From assembly GCA_002753095.1 (NCBI GenBank), contig PDZU01000004.1, forward strand, positions 43,804-107,803: 64,000 nt of DNA, read 5' to 3'. The translations under genes were made by a program, and so were the position numbers. Every line of letters begins with the position of its first letter. Positions within the stretch are counted from its first letter, which is position 1. The notes beneath the pieces were generated by a model. That model was given only the letters and a program-made list of their open reading frames with translations, had not been told where the DNA came from and made no database searches. The DNA is from Magnetococcales bacterium. Its GTDB lineage: Bacteria; Pseudomonadota; Magnetococcia; Magnetococcales; Magnetaquicoccaceae. Positions 41,310 through 50,903 of this stretch are shown in pieces.

Positions 41310-41573
41310 ATGGCGCCGTTGCAGGTGGTGGAAGAAGGGGAGGATATCGAAGGCGAACAGTTGCGCAACCTGATTGAACGGATTGAGCGCCTGGAAGAGG
41401 AGAAGGCTGTGTTGGCGGATCAGGTGCGTTCTGTGTATGCCGAGGCAAAATCGGGTGGCTTTGATCCAAAAATCATTCGCAAGGTGGTGCGTCTGCGCAA
41501 AATGGATCCCAGGGATGTGGATGAGGAAGAGACCCTGATTCACATGTACATGCGGGCTTTGGGAATGGAGTAG
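41310..41573 (+). CDS. gapR: GapR-family nucleoid protein (DUF2312)
   Basis: 87 residues from the ATG at 41310 (GAAGGAAG ribosome site). The signature NLIERIERLEEEKAVLADQV, then RSVYAEAKSGGFDPKIIRKVVRLRK, matches Caulobacter GapR almost throughout. GapR tetramers clamp over-twisted AT-rich DNA and stimulate gyrase and topoisomerase IV during replication. The family is chiefly alphaproteobacterial, which informs the taxonomic guess. It lies 10 bp before the Dab cluster, so the two could share a transcript. Confidence 0.92.
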   Translation: MAPLQVVEEGEDIEGEQLRNLIERIERLEEEKAVLADQVRSVYAEAKSGGFDPKIIRKVVRLRKMDPRDVDEEETLIHMYMRALGME

Positions 41574-41583
41574 CAAGGGTTCC

Positions 41584-43059
41584 GTGTTTGCTTATCCGCT
41601 GACCTTGATGCTGTTTCTGCCCTTTTTGGGGGCAGTGTTGATTGGCCTGTTGCCGGCGCGGCATGCAGGCCATAGTCGTTTTGTTGCCCTTGTCTGTTCC
41701 GGCCTTGTTGTGCTGCAGGGTTGGTTGCTGCTGTTTGTCTTTGATGGCAACTCGGCGGCGGTGCAATGTTTGGAACGCCATCCTTGGGCGACAGAGGGGG
41801 GGGGCACCTTCCTGTTGGGGATCGATGGTTTTTCCTTTCCGATGGTCCTGTTGGCCAGCTCTTTGGCTTTTGTCGCCTTGCTGGCCTCCCACGTTATTCA
41901 AGAACAGCGCAAGGGGTATTATCTGTTTTTGTTGTTGCTGGAGATGGGCATGCTGGGCGTGTTCATGGCCCAGGATTGGACATTGTTTTATATTTTCTGG
42001 GAATTTACCCTGATTCCGCTCTTTTTCTTGATCAACCGTTGGGGGGGGGCGCAGCGCCAACATGCGGCGCTCAATTTTGTGTTGTATACCATGGGGGGCT
42101 CGGTCTTTTTGTTGATCAGCCTCTTGTTGGGTTTTGATGCCTCCCAGACCGACAGCTTTGCCATGCAGGCGATGGCTGCCGGCTTGCAACAGTTGCCTGC
42201 CCAGACGCAATGGCTGATTTTTATGGGGTTTTTGTTGGGATTTGGGGTGAAGATGCCCATTTTTCCCATTCATGGTTGGTTGCCGTTGGCGCATGTGCAG
42301 GCGCCCAGTCCGGTCAGTATTCTGCTCTCCGGGGTGTTGCTGAAAATGGGCTCTTATGGTCTGCTGCGGGCTGCTGCGATGCTGCCGCAGGCGATGCTTA
42401 TTCTGCAACCCTTTCTGATGGTGTTGGGGATGATCTCCCTGCTGTATGGTGCCTTGTTGGCTTGGCGCCAGAGTGATTTGAAGGCCATGGTTGCCTACTC
42501 TTCTGTCAGCCATATGGGGGTGGTACTGCTGGGCATCGCAACCTTGAATCAAACGGGGGTGTTGGGGGCGGTCACGCAGATGGTGGCGCATGGTTTGGCG
42601 GCAGCGGCGCTCTTTTTGTTGGTTGGTCTGCTCTATCATCGCACCCATACCCGTGAAATGCGTGACTATGGCGCCTTGATTACCCTGGCACCGCGCTTTG
42701 CTGTGTTCATTGCCCTGGCCTTTGTGTCTGCCGTTGGCATGCCGGGTACGGTGGGTTTTATTGCGGAATGGCATGTGCTGTTGGGCGGTTTTCAACAGTG
42801 GGGGGGCTGGATCGCCTTGATCAGTGTGGGCATGTTGATCAGTGCCAGCTATTCGGTGCGCACGGTCAACCAACTCTGTCTTGGTCCGGTCGCGGCCCGC
42901 ATGACGGCTGTGACGGATCTGACCGGGTTGGAGACCGGTACCGTTGCCTTTTTGATGTTTTGGATCGTGCTGTTGGGGTGGATGGCCTCGCCACTTCTGC
43001 AACTTTCCGTGCCCACGGTTGACCATTTCGTGCAACTGTTTGCGGGGGGCGGGCAATGA
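41584..43059 (+). CDS. NuoM/MrpD-like proton-translocating subunit of Dab cluster
   Basis: 491 residues from a GTG start, with about 14 predicted membrane helices. It keeps the ion-translocation residues of complex I antiporter subunits: Glu140 in YIFWEFTLIP, Lys223 in GFGVKMPIFPIHGWLP and a further Lys in GVLLKMGSYGLLR. Two G9 runs (41796-41804 and 42041-42049) lie in frame. It overlaps dabA by four bases. It belongs to the Proton_antipo_M family, closer to NuoM than to the DabB type. A stand-alone nuo operon is not present, so it probably works with DabA and DabB. Confidence 0.88.
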   Translation: MFAYPLTLMLFLPFLGAVLIGLLPARHAGHSRFVALVCSGLVVLQGWLLLFVFDGNSAAVQCLERHPWATEGGGTFLLGIDGFSFPMVLLASSLAFVALLASHVIQEQRKGYYLFLLLLEMGMLGVFMAQDWTLFYIFWEFTLIPLFFLINRWGGAQRQHAALNFVLYTMGGSVFLLISLLLGFDASQTDSFAMQAMAAGLQQLPAQTQWLIFMGFLLGFGVKMPIFPIHGWLPLAHVQAPSPVSILLSGVLLKMGSYGLLRAAAMLPQAMLILQPFLMVLGMISLLYGALLAWRQSDLKAMVAYSSVSHMGVVLLGIATLNQTGVLGAVTQMVAHGLAAAALFLLVGLLYHRTHTREMRDYGALITLAPRFAVFIALAFVSAVGMPGTVGFIAEWHVLLGGFQQWGGWIALISVGMLISASYSVRTVNQLCLGPVAARMTAVTDLTGLETGTVAFLMFWIVLLGWMASPLLQLSVPTVDHFVQLFAGGGQ

Positions 43060-46000
43060 GTCACGAAGCGGTGGCGACAGCAGACCCGCGCGTACACCAT
43101 TTGCAGGCGTGGTTACACCATCTGGAACACCATCTGCCGGGTCAGGCACCGATCCGCGATTTTATTCATCACAACACCCTGCATGGTTTTCAGCACCTGC
43201 CTTTTACCGAGGCGTTGCGTCAGGCGGAACGGATCACCGGGATTCACGGTTATTGCTCCATGGCGCAATTTCGCGCCGCCTATCGGCAGGGGCGCATCAC
43301 CCAGGCGGATCTGCATGCTGAGCTGTTGGCGGCAGCGGATCTGCGTGCAGAAGAGCTGTTTGCCGATGCTCCTGCGGCGCCCATACGCCGGCTGGAGCTC
43401 TATCATGCCGCCCTGGTACATGATCTGCGGCCCTTGTTGTCCAGCCAGTTGCGCTGGCAAAAAGAGGAAAATCAGGCTCTGTGTCGTTGGCAAAGGGATC
43501 TGGCGGCGGAGGTTCGGCATTTTTGGCAGGGTGTGGGTCAGGAAGAGCAGGTGGTTGCCGAACTCTGGCAGGCTTGTTTGCAGCGCCTGGAGTTGCAGGA
43601 AAATGATCCGCACCCGGAAGAGCAGTTGGAGGATTTATTGACCTTTTTTGCCCCGGAATCGGCACGGGGCGAAGAGTTGGACCAACGCCTGTTTGCGACC
43701 CTGGTGCGGGAAGAGGCGGAGAAGCTGCTGGAAAAAATCGTGCTGCAACTGGGGGATGAACTGACCCTCAGTGCATTGCTGGCGCAGTTGACGGGCGAGG
43801 ATCCGTTTGATGCCGTGCGACCGGTGTTGTTGCGGCAGGTGGCGGCCTATCTGGACCAGGGGTTGGCCGGATGGAACTATCCGGAGCGGGACAAAGGGTT
43901 CTGGTATGCCTGGCGGCGCCAAACGGCGTGGGATTGGTCCTTTTTGCCGGAGGAGTTGGCGCAGTGGTGGAGCCGGGAACTGGCGCTGTTGACGGAGGAT
44001 GCCACGGAGAGTGTCGTCATTCTGTTGACCCGTATGGGATTGCCGGAAAAACGCTGGACTGCCTATCTGGAGCGCTTGGCTTTGCGGCTGCCGGGATGGT
44101 CGGGCATGGTGATGTGGCGGCACAACCATCCGGGCTATGAGGGCGTTTGCCCGCAGCAGGTTGCCATGATGGATTATCTGGCTGTCACGCTGTTTTTGGA
44201 ACGCCTGTTTTCCTTGCGTCTTTGTCAGAAATTGTGGCAGGTAGAGCCGAGTATTGAGGGGTTGCGGGACTATTTCCGGCAACACAGTGCAGAATTTTTG
44301 GTGCGTTGGTCGTTGTTGCAGGAGGCTTTGCCCGAATATCTGGCCGAGCAGGCCGGGCGCATGTTGGCCCAGTCGGCTGCCGACCCGCTCAGTGAAAAAC
44401 AGTGGTACGCCCTGGCGCGCATGCTGCGCATTGGGCATCGGGCGCCGGGCAGGCAGAGACAAAAAACCGTCCACGGCGATGCCTGGCCGCTCTTTTTGTT
44501 GGCGCAGCATCTGGGGTTGACGGCGGAGGCGGTGCGCCAGTTGACGGTCCAGCAATGGCGCATGTGGCAGGAGAGTTTGGTCTGTTTGAGCAGAGAGCGC
44601 TGCGGTCATCTCTGGTTGCAGGCGTATGAACGGCACTATCGCAACCAAATTTTTAATGCCTTGGCACACAATCATGGGTGTGGGCGTTGGGCGACACGGG
44701 AGCAGGTGCCAGAGGGGCAGTTGGTCTTCTGCATGGATGAGCGGGAAGAGGGGTTCCGTCGCCATCTGGAAGAGGTGGCCCCGCAGATGGAGACCCTGGG
44801 GGCGGCTGGTTTTTTTGGGGTGCCGATCTATTGGCAGGGGTTGGATGATACCCGTTGGACGGCCCTGTGTCCGGTGGTGGTGACACCCGCGCATCAGGTG
44901 CAGGAGGTGCCGGCGGTGGGGGCCGAGGCGGCGCATGCGGATCATGTGCGGCAGCGGCAGCAGCGTTTGTTCTTGCAGGAGCAGTTGCACCAGGGCAGCC
45001 GTCTGGGGCTGGTGCGGCCTGTTTTGGCCACGCTGTTGGCAGCGCCTGGGGCGGTTTTATGGTTGTTGGCTAAAGTGCTGGCGCCATTGGCCACTGCTCG
45101 ATTTTTGCAGCGTTTGCGTGGTTCTGCTGAAGAGTCTGTGGCAACCTGTCTGCACCTGACAGCGCCGGCGGAGGCGCCGGCAGCCTCGTCTGCCCAGCCC
45201 CGTTTGGGGATGACCGATCAGGAGCAGGCCGATCGGGTGGAGGGGTTTTTGCGCACCATCGGGTTGACCGATCGGTTTGCCGCCTTGGTGGTCATGGTTG
45301 GGCACGGTTCCATGAGCCAGAACAATCCCCATTTGGGGGCTTATGACTGCGGAGCCTGCAGCGGTCGGCATGGTGGACCCAACGCCCGGGTGTTTGCCCA
45401 GATGGCCAATCGTCCAGAGGTGCGCCGCTTGTTGCGGGAGCGCGGGATGGTGATTCCAGAGTCATGCTGGTTTGTCAGCCTGGAACACAATACAGCCAGC
45501 GAGGCTTTGACTTGGTATGATTTGCCGCTGTTGCCGGCCACCCACCGGGAGGCTCTGCAGCGCATGCAGGTGGTTCTGGAGCAGGCACGGGCCGGTTCGG
45601 CGCATGAGCGGAGTCGTCGTCTGGCCTCGGCCCCCCGGCAGGCGACGGCCGCACAGGCTTTGCAGCATGTGGCGGGGCGAAGTTGCGATTTCAGTCAAGC
45701 CAGACCTGAACTGGGACATGTCACCAACGCGGTCGCCCTGATTGGGCGGCGGGCGGTGGCGCGCGGCATTTTTTTTGATCGGCGCATGTTCTTGATTTCC
45801 TACGATCCGACCCAGGATCCAGACGGCAAGATTGTGGAAAATATCTTGCTGGCGGCTGGACCGGTGGGGGCCGGAATCAGTCTGGAATACTATTTTTCCA
45901 CGGTCAACAATGAGCGGTATGGGTGTGGTTCCAAGATCACCCACAATGTGAGTGGTTTGTTGGGGGTCATGGAGGGGGCGGCTTCCGATCTGCGCACCGG

Positions 46001-46325
46001 CCTGCCCAAGCAGATGATCGAAATTCATGAGGCCATGCGCCTGCTGGTGATTGTGGAGCAGCACCCGGAGGTGTTGACGCGCATTCATGCCCGCCAGGCG
46101 GCCATCCGTGAACTGGTGGATAATGCCTGGATTGTTCTGGCGGCCAAGGAGCCGGATAGCGAACGGATACATTTGTTCCGGCCAGGGGAGGGGTGGCAGT
46201 TGTGGACGGAGGCGTTGCATCCCTTGCCGAGCGTGGCGCGCTCGCAGGAGTGGTACAGCGGACGGGATGGTCCGTTGCCGCCGGTCAGGGTTGGGCAGTC
46301 ACAAGGGGGGCAAGAGCATGGTTGA
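43056..46325 (+). CDS. dabA: DabA, inorganic-carbon uptake subunit (DUF2309)
   Basis: 1089 residues, a large soluble protein. The beta-carbonic-anhydrase-like zinc site known from Halothiobacillus DabA (Cys351, Asp353, His524, Cys539) is represented by Cys559 and Asp561 in VFCMDERE, His750 in VGHGS, and Cys765 in AYDCGAC; the His-to-Cys spacing of 15 is preserved. The C-terminal LEYYFSTVNNERYGCGSKITHNV block is family-typical. With DabB it is thought to hydrate CO2 to bicarbonate vectorially, driven by a cation gradient. The protein is longer than the roughly 830-residue reference because of N-terminal and central insertions. It is flanked on both sides by overlapping membrane-subunit genes. 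Confidence 0.93.
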   Translation: MSHEAVATADPRVHHLQAWLHHLEHHLPGQAPIRDFIHHNTLHGFQHLPFTEALRQAERITGIHGYCSMAQFRAAYRQGRITQADLHAELLAAADLRAEELFADAPAAPIRRLELYHAALVHDLRPLLSSQLRWQKEENQALCRWQRDLAAEVRHFWQGVGQEEQVVAELWQACLQRLELQENDPHPEEQLEDLLTFFAPESARGEELDQRLFATLVREEAEKLLEKIVLQLGDELTLSALLAQLTGEDPFDAVRPVLLRQVAAYLDQGLAGWNYPERDKGFWYAWRRQTAWDWSFLPEELAQWWSRELALLTEDATESVVILLTRMGLPEKRWTAYLERLALRLPGWSGMVMWRHNHPGYEGVCPQQVAMMDYLAVTLFLERLFSLRLCQKLWQVEPSIEGLRDYFRQHSAEFLVRWSLLQEALPEYLAEQAGRMLAQSAADPLSEKQWYALARMLRIGHRAPGRQRQKTVHGDAWPLFLLAQHLGLTAEAVRQLTVQQWRMWQESLVCLSRERCGHLWLQAYERHYRNQIFNALAHNHGCGRWATREQVPEGQLVFCMDEREEGFRRHLEEVAPQMETLGAAGFFGVPIYWQGLDDTRWTALCPVVVTPAHQVQEVPAVGAEAAHADHVRQRQQRLFLQEQLHQGSRLGLVRPVLATLLAAPGAVLWLLAKVLAPLATARFLQRLRGSAEESVATCLHLTAPAEAPAASSAQPRLGMTDQEQADRVEGFLRTIGLTDRFAALVVMVGHGSMSQNNPHLGAYDCGACSGRHGGPNARVFAQMANRPEVRRLLRERGMVIPESCWFVSLEHNTASEALTWYDLPLLPATHREALQRMQVVLEQARAGSAHERSRRLASAPRQATAAQALQHVAGRSCDFSQARPELGHVTNAVALIGRRAVARGIFFDRRMFLISYDPTQDPDGKIVENILLAAGPVGAGISLEYYFSTVNNERYGCGSKITHNVSGLLGVMEGAASDLRTGLPKQMIEIHEAMRLLVIVEQHPEVLTRIHARQAAIRELVDNAWIVLAAKEPDSERIHLFRPGEGWQLWTEALHPLPSVARSQEWYSGRDGPLPPVRVGQSQGGQEHG

Positions 46326-47847
46326 GCAGGCGCTGCTCTGGGTTTCCGTATTGCCGGCTCTGGCGGCCCTGTGGATTGGGGGCGGGCGCCTGTTCGGTTG
46401 GCTGGACGGGGAGAAGAGTGAACGGCACACCGCCTGGGTGGCCTCGCTGGCAACGGGGCTGGCGCTGTTGTTGATGCTGTTTGTGGATCTGCAGGTTCTG
46501 TTGCAGGGTGAGGTTCCCGGTTCCATCCGTCTGGCTACCTGGATGGAGAGTGTGGGGTTTCGGGTGCTGATCAGTGTGACGGCGGATCGCTTGAGTCTTT
46601 CATTTGCCACCTTGTCCGCTTTGTTGGGTTGGTTGACGGTACGATTTTCCATTCATTACCTGCATCGTGAGGTGGGGTTTCACCGTTTTTTTGCCCTTTT
46701 GTCGCTGTTCATCGCGGCTTTGTTGCACTTTGTGCTGGCGGGCAATGCGGTGATGGCCTTCCTGGGGTGGGAGTTGATGGGGTTGACCTCCTATTTGTTG
46801 ATTGGCTATGCGCTGCATCGGGTCCAGGCGGGAGAAAGTGCCACGCGGGTTATCATGACCAATCGGGTGGGGGATGCAGGGTTTACCGTTGCCATTTTAT
46901 TGGGGTTTGCTTGGCTGGGTGGGGTGGAGTGGACAGAGTTGCTGGCCACAAGTACCCTGTTGAACTCCTGGCAGTTGGGCATCTTGACGGCAGGATTTTT
47001 GTTGGCGGCGCAGGTCAAGTCGGCCCAGTTTCCTTTTGTGGCCTGGATCGGGCGGGCGTTGGAAGGTCCGACACCCTCCAGTGCCATTTTTTACGGGGCG
47101 CTGATGATTCATGCGGGCGTCTATCTGCTGTTGCGCCTGGAAGATTTGCTGCGCCAGTCGCCCTTTTTGATGACTGTCTTGATTATTCTGGGTACCCTGA
47201 CCGTGCTGTACGGTGTGCTGGTTGGGCTGGTGCAGACCGATGTCAAGAGTGGCTTGATCTGTGCGACCCAAACCCAGGTGGGCTTGATGTTTTTGGCCTG
47301 TGGTCTGGGATGGTTTGAGTGGGCTGCTTGGCATATGGCTGCCCATGCGGGCTGGCGCGCCTATCAATGGTTGAGCGCCCCTTCTTACATGCATCTGATC
47401 CATGCGCCCACCCCGGCCAGTTGGCGGGGGCTGCACCGTTTTCCCGCGCTGTATACGGCCGCTTTGGCCCGGTTTTGGTTGGATCCTTTAACAGATCAAC
47501 TGTTGCTCCGGCCAACCCGTGCGCTGGCCACGGATCTGCAAAGTTTGGAGGATCGATTGCTCAATCCTGGCATGGGTAGTGGGCCTTTGGATCAGGCGGT
47601 GCTGACCTTGCCCCTGGCAGCAGCACACGGTACGGGTGGGGAGGGGCAGGGGTTGCCCACGCGTTGCTTGGTTGTGCTGGCCGACTGGGCGCAGTGGCTG
47701 GAGGCGCGTATTCTCAGCGTGGGTGGAGAGGGAATGGTGCGTACCGTGGATGAACTGGGGGTTTATCTCGCCCGCATTGACCAACTCTTCAGCGAACCGC
47801 GCTATTTGGTGCTGATGATCATTTTGACCTTTGTTGCGATATTGTAG
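46318..47847 (+). CDS. dabB: DabB-type membrane subunit (NuoL-like)
   Basis: 509 residues from the ATG at 46318, which overlaps the dabA stop. Features of DabB: GWELMGLTSYLLIGYALHRV (Glu152), AAQVKSAQFPFVAWIG (Lys234), and KSGLICATQTQVGLMFLACGLG followed by HMAAHAGWRAYQWLSAPS. It is the expected partner that couples DabA to cation flow. It is one of four antiporter-like subunits in this cluster, where characterised Dab systems have one. Confidence 0.85.
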   Translation: MVEQALLWVSVLPALAALWIGGGRLFGWLDGEKSERHTAWVASLATGLALLLMLFVDLQVLLQGEVPGSIRLATWMESVGFRVLISVTADRLSLSFATLSALLGWLTVRFSIHYLHREVGFHRFFALLSLFIAALLHFVLAGNAVMAFLGWELMGLTSYLLIGYALHRVQAGESATRVIMTNRVGDAGFTVAILLGFAWLGGVEWTELLATSTLLNSWQLGILTAGFLLAAQVKSAQFPFVAWIGRALEGPTPSSAIFYGALMIHAGVYLLLRLEDLLRQSPFLMTVLIILGTLTVLYGVLVGLVQTDVKSGLICATQTQVGLMFLACGLGWFEWAAWHMAAHAGWRAYQWLSAPSYMHLIHAPTPASWRGLHRFPALYTAALARFWLDPLTDQLLLRPTRALATDLQSLEDRLLNPGMGSGPLDQAVLTLPLAAAHGTGGEGQGLPTRCLVVLADWAQWLEARILSVGGEGMVRTVDELGVYLARIDQLFSEPRYLVLMIILTFVAIL

Positions 47848-47853
47848 CCGCGC

Positions 47854-49389
47854 ATGATGACGGAACTTACTTGGTCTGAGCAGAGCCAATGGCCCGTATT
47901 GGCACTCCTGCAACTCTTTCCTCTGCTGGCGGCAGGGGTGGTATCCCGTTTGCGCCATGACTGGCATGCCTTCGCTGTGGGCATGGTGCTGGCCGTGTTG
48001 GAGTTGTTGGCGGCTGGCCATCTCTATCATACCTATGATCCTCTGCGTCCAGAGTGGCAGTTGGCGGAACGCATGCCCCTGTTTGGGGCGTTGCACTACC
48101 ATGCGGCAGCGGACGGCATGGCGGTTTTGTTTATTCTGTTGACGGCCTTCTTGACAGTGCTGGCCATTCCGTATGGCTGGGTGCGACCTTTTCGACCGCA
48201 GGCACGCTTTTTGACCATTCTGTTTTGCAGCGAAGCGGTTTTGATGAGCCAGTTTGCCACGCTGGATCTGTTGTGGTTTTTTGTCTGTTCGTTGCTGCAG
48301 ATTGGTTTGGCCGGTTATCTGATGCACTACTGGTCGGCTTCGGCAGAGGAGGGGCTCTCCCTGAACCGTTTTTTTGAGTTCATGGGGGTGGGGTTGGCCA
48401 TGTTGTTGGCGGCTACCCTGATTCTGGGCTGGTCGCACGCCGATCAGACCGGGCGCTGGAGCTTTGATCTGTTGGATCTGTTGGCCACGCCGGTCGAGTC
48501 GTTTTTGAGTGTCAGTGTCTTTTTCCTGCTCTTTTATGGGTTGGGCATTCGTGTACCGCTCTTTCCCCTGCATGGCTGGTTGCCCATGGTGGCGGAACGG
48601 GGGACGGTGGTTTTGGCTCTGGTCTTTTTGTTGGGGGTCAAAACCGGTCTGTATGGCATGCTGCGCTTCATGTTTCCGCTGGTACCGGCCTCGATATTTC
48701 GTTGGCAGTTGGAGGTCGTGTTGATTGCCACGATTGGTATTTTTTATGCGGCCTGGCTGGCCACCATGCAACAAAATTTGCGCCGCATGATGGCCTATGC
48801 CGTGATCAGCCATACCGACATCATCGTTATTGGCCTATTTACCACCCATGTCCACGCCTTTCAGGGCAGCCTGCTCTTGATTGGTAACGTGGGATTGGCG
48901 GCAGCCACCCTCTTTTTTATGATCGGCTTGATCAATCGCCGCACCAAAACGGTGATGTTATCGCAACTGGGCGGCCTGTTTGGCCGTTTGCCTTTGCTGG
49001 CCATGGCCTTTTTTGTGGCCGGTTTGGCGGTGATCGGCATGCCGGGCACACCAGGGTTTGATGCCACCCATCTGTTGATGGAAGCCGCCATGCACCGTTT
49101 TGGCGCCTTGATCACCATTGCGGCGGCTTTGGGCAATGTGGCTTCTGCGGCCTTTCTGTTGTGGTCGTTTCAGAAAATTTTTCTGGCTGCGCCTGGTCAA
49201 CAGCCGGTCTCTGTGCAAAAAGTTAGTCAAACACAATGGTTGGAAACTTTGTTGGCGGCGACCCTGATCATCGTGCAATTGACCGCCGGGTTCTATTCCG
49301 AACCGTGGTTGAAATTGGTGCAGGGGACCGCACAGTCCATGGCCGCACCCTATTCGTTCCATAACGATCAACCGGCAAGGCATCCGTGA
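47854..49389 (+). CDS. Degenerate NuoM/NuoN-like subunit of Dab cluster
   Basis: 511 residues with about 14 predicted membrane helices, in the Proton_antipo_M family (GLGIRVPLFPLHGWLP; HTDIIVIGLFTTHVHAF). The usual TM5 glutamate is missing: the aligned position is Ser146 in FFVCSLLQ. The TM7 lysine is replaced by Arg233. The later Lys in LLGVKTGLYGMLR is kept. It may therefore be a structural or regulatory paralogue rather than a proton channel. It is placed 6 bp after dabB and overlaps the next gene by one base. Confidence 0.82.
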   Translation: MMTELTWSEQSQWPVLALLQLFPLLAAGVVSRLRHDWHAFAVGMVLAVLELLAAGHLYHTYDPLRPEWQLAERMPLFGALHYHAAADGMAVLFILLTAFLTVLAIPYGWVRPFRPQARFLTILFCSEAVLMSQFATLDLLWFFVCSLLQIGLAGYLMHYWSASAEEGLSLNRFFEFMGVGLAMLLAATLILGWSHADQTGRWSFDLLDLLATPVESFLSVSVFFLLFYGLGIRVPLFPLHGWLPMVAERGTVVLALVFLLGVKTGLYGMLRFMFPLVPASIFRWQLEVVLIATIGIFYAAWLATMQQNLRRMMAYAVISHTDIIVIGLFTTHVHAFQGSLLLIGNVGLAAATLFFMIGLINRRTKTVMLSQLGGLFGRLPLLAMAFFVAGLAVIGMPGTPGFDATHLLMEAAMHRFGALITIAAALGNVASAAFLLWSFQKIFLAAPGQQPVSVQKVSQTQWLETLLAATLIIVQLTAGFYSEPWLKLVQGTAQSMAAPYSFHNDQPARHP

Positions 49390-50903
49390 TGGAAGCAATG
49401 GCGACCGATATGGCCTCTTTTCCGCTGCTGAGCGTGTTGATCGGCTTGCCTTTTGCGGCGGCGGTTTTTTTGTGGTTGTTGCCGGCAACACAGGCGCGGG
49501 CCGTCGCGCTCTTGGCATCGTCTGCCGAATTGGCCATTGCCTTATGGGTGGCATGGCATTTTGATCCGAGCCGCAACGGTTTCCAGTGGGTGGAAAAGGC
49601 CGATTGGCTGCCGTCGGTCAATGTGCATTATTTACTGGGTGTGGATGGCCTTTCTCTGCTGTTTTTGCCATTTTCTGCTCTTTTGTTTCTGGTTTTGCTG
49701 CTCTCCTCCCGACCGGCGCTGCTGCCCCGGCTCTATTTTGCCTTGTTGCTCTCTTTGCAGGGCATGACCATCGGTATTTTTACCGCGCTGGATCTGGTGC
49801 TGTTTTTTCTCTTTTGGGAGTTGACCCTGCTGCCGATCTACTTTTTGGTCAGTATTTGGGGGATTGGACCACAAAGGCGTTTTGCGGCGACGCAGTATAC
49901 CCTGTGGATGTTGTTTGGCGGAGCGCTGATTTTGTTTGGTTTTGTGGTGGTGGCGGGCATGCAGGGGCAGTCAGCGCTTGCGGCGCTGCCGTTGCATGAA
50001 CGCCTGACCTTTGCGTTGCCTGCTTTGTTGAGCGTGCCGTTGCCCGTCGAGTGGCAGTTGCCGGCCTTTTTGTTGCTGGTCACGGGTTTTGCCCTCAAAA
50101 CGCCGGTCGTTCCCTTTCATGTCTGGTTGCCGGTCATGGCGATGGAGGGACCGGTGGCGGTGGTGGCCATGATGACCGGCCTGAAACTGGGGGCCTACGG
50201 CATGATACGCTTTGCTTTGCCGTTGGCGCCCCAGGCGGCCATGGAGTGGTCATGGCTTTTGGCCAGTTTTGGCGTGATCGGCATCTTCTATGGTGGCTTG
50301 ATGGCGTTGAACCAGAGCAATCTGCGCCGCCTGTTGGCCTATTCCAGCATCAGCCATGTGGGGATGGTGTTGTTGGGGATCTCGACCATGACCGTGCAGG
50401 GGATACAGGGGGCGGTGCTGCAACTGATCAATTTTACGGTCGTCTCCAGCGGACTGTTCTTGCTGGCCGGTTATCTGCATCGCCGTACCGATTCCTGCGA
50501 ATGGCGCCATTTGGGGGGGGTGGTGCAGACGATGCCCCAGGCAACGGTCTTTTTCTTTTTCTTTGGCGTGGCCGGCTTGGGCATGCCCTTGACTTCTGGT
50601 TTTCCTGCCGAGCAGTTGATGCTTTTGGGCACCATCTCCCTGCACAAGGGGGCGGCACTGGCCGCCGTTGGTGGGCAAATTCTGGCGGCGGGTTATTTTC
50701 TCCTTTTTTATCGGCGGGCTTTTCTTGGTCCCGTCACGCAACGGGCGGTACGGGAAGCAGCAGATCTGCAACGGAGCGAACTCTACGCCCTGCTGGCGTT
50801 GGCCATTCCGGTCTTGCTTTTCGGGCTGTTTCCTGGTTGGTTGCTGCAGTTGACACAAGTGCCGGCAATACACTGGCTATCCCATATGGGGAGAGAATTT
50901 TGA
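49389..50903 (+). CDS. NuoM-like proton-translocating subunit of Dab cluster
   Basis: 504 residues from the ATG at 49389, whose A is the last base of the preceding TGA; a GTG at 49386 is equally possible. It is a multi-span protein. Glu144 in FLFWELTLLP, Lys237 in FALKTPVVPFHVWLP and Lys in GLKLGAYGMIR are all present, so translocation chemistry is intact. A G8 run occurs at 50513-50520. It closes the five-gene overlapping cluster. Confidence 0.87.
   Translation: MEAMATDMASFPLLSVLIGLPFAAAVFLWLLPATQARAVALLASSAELAIALWVAWHFDPSRNGFQWVEKADWLPSVNVHYLLGVDGLSLLFLPFSALLFLVLLLSSRPALLPRLYFALLLSLQGMTIGIFTALDLVLFFLFWELTLLPIYFLVSIWGIGPQRRFAATQYTLWMLFGGALILFGFVVVAGMQGQSALAALPLHERLTFALPALLSVPLPVEWQLPAFLLLVTGFALKTPVVPFHVWLPVMAMEGPVAVVAMMTGLKLGAYGMIRFALPLAPQAAMEWSWLLASFGVIGIFYGGLMALNQSNLRRLLAYSSISHVGMVLLGISTMTVQGIQGAVLQLINFTVVSSGLFLLAGYLHRRTDSCEWRHLGGVVQTMPQATVFFFFFGVAGLGMPLTSGFPAEQLMLLGTISLHKGAALAAVGGQILAAGYFLLFYRRAFLGPVTQRAVREAADLQRSELYALLALAIPVLLFGLFPGWLLQLTQVPAIHWLSHMGREF

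Noticed and set aside
41473..43149. A 558-codon minus-strand frame across the first Dab membrane gene
   Set aside because: Gln/His/Arg-rich translation without domains, fully antisense to a membrane gene with conserved residues; an effect of codon bias.
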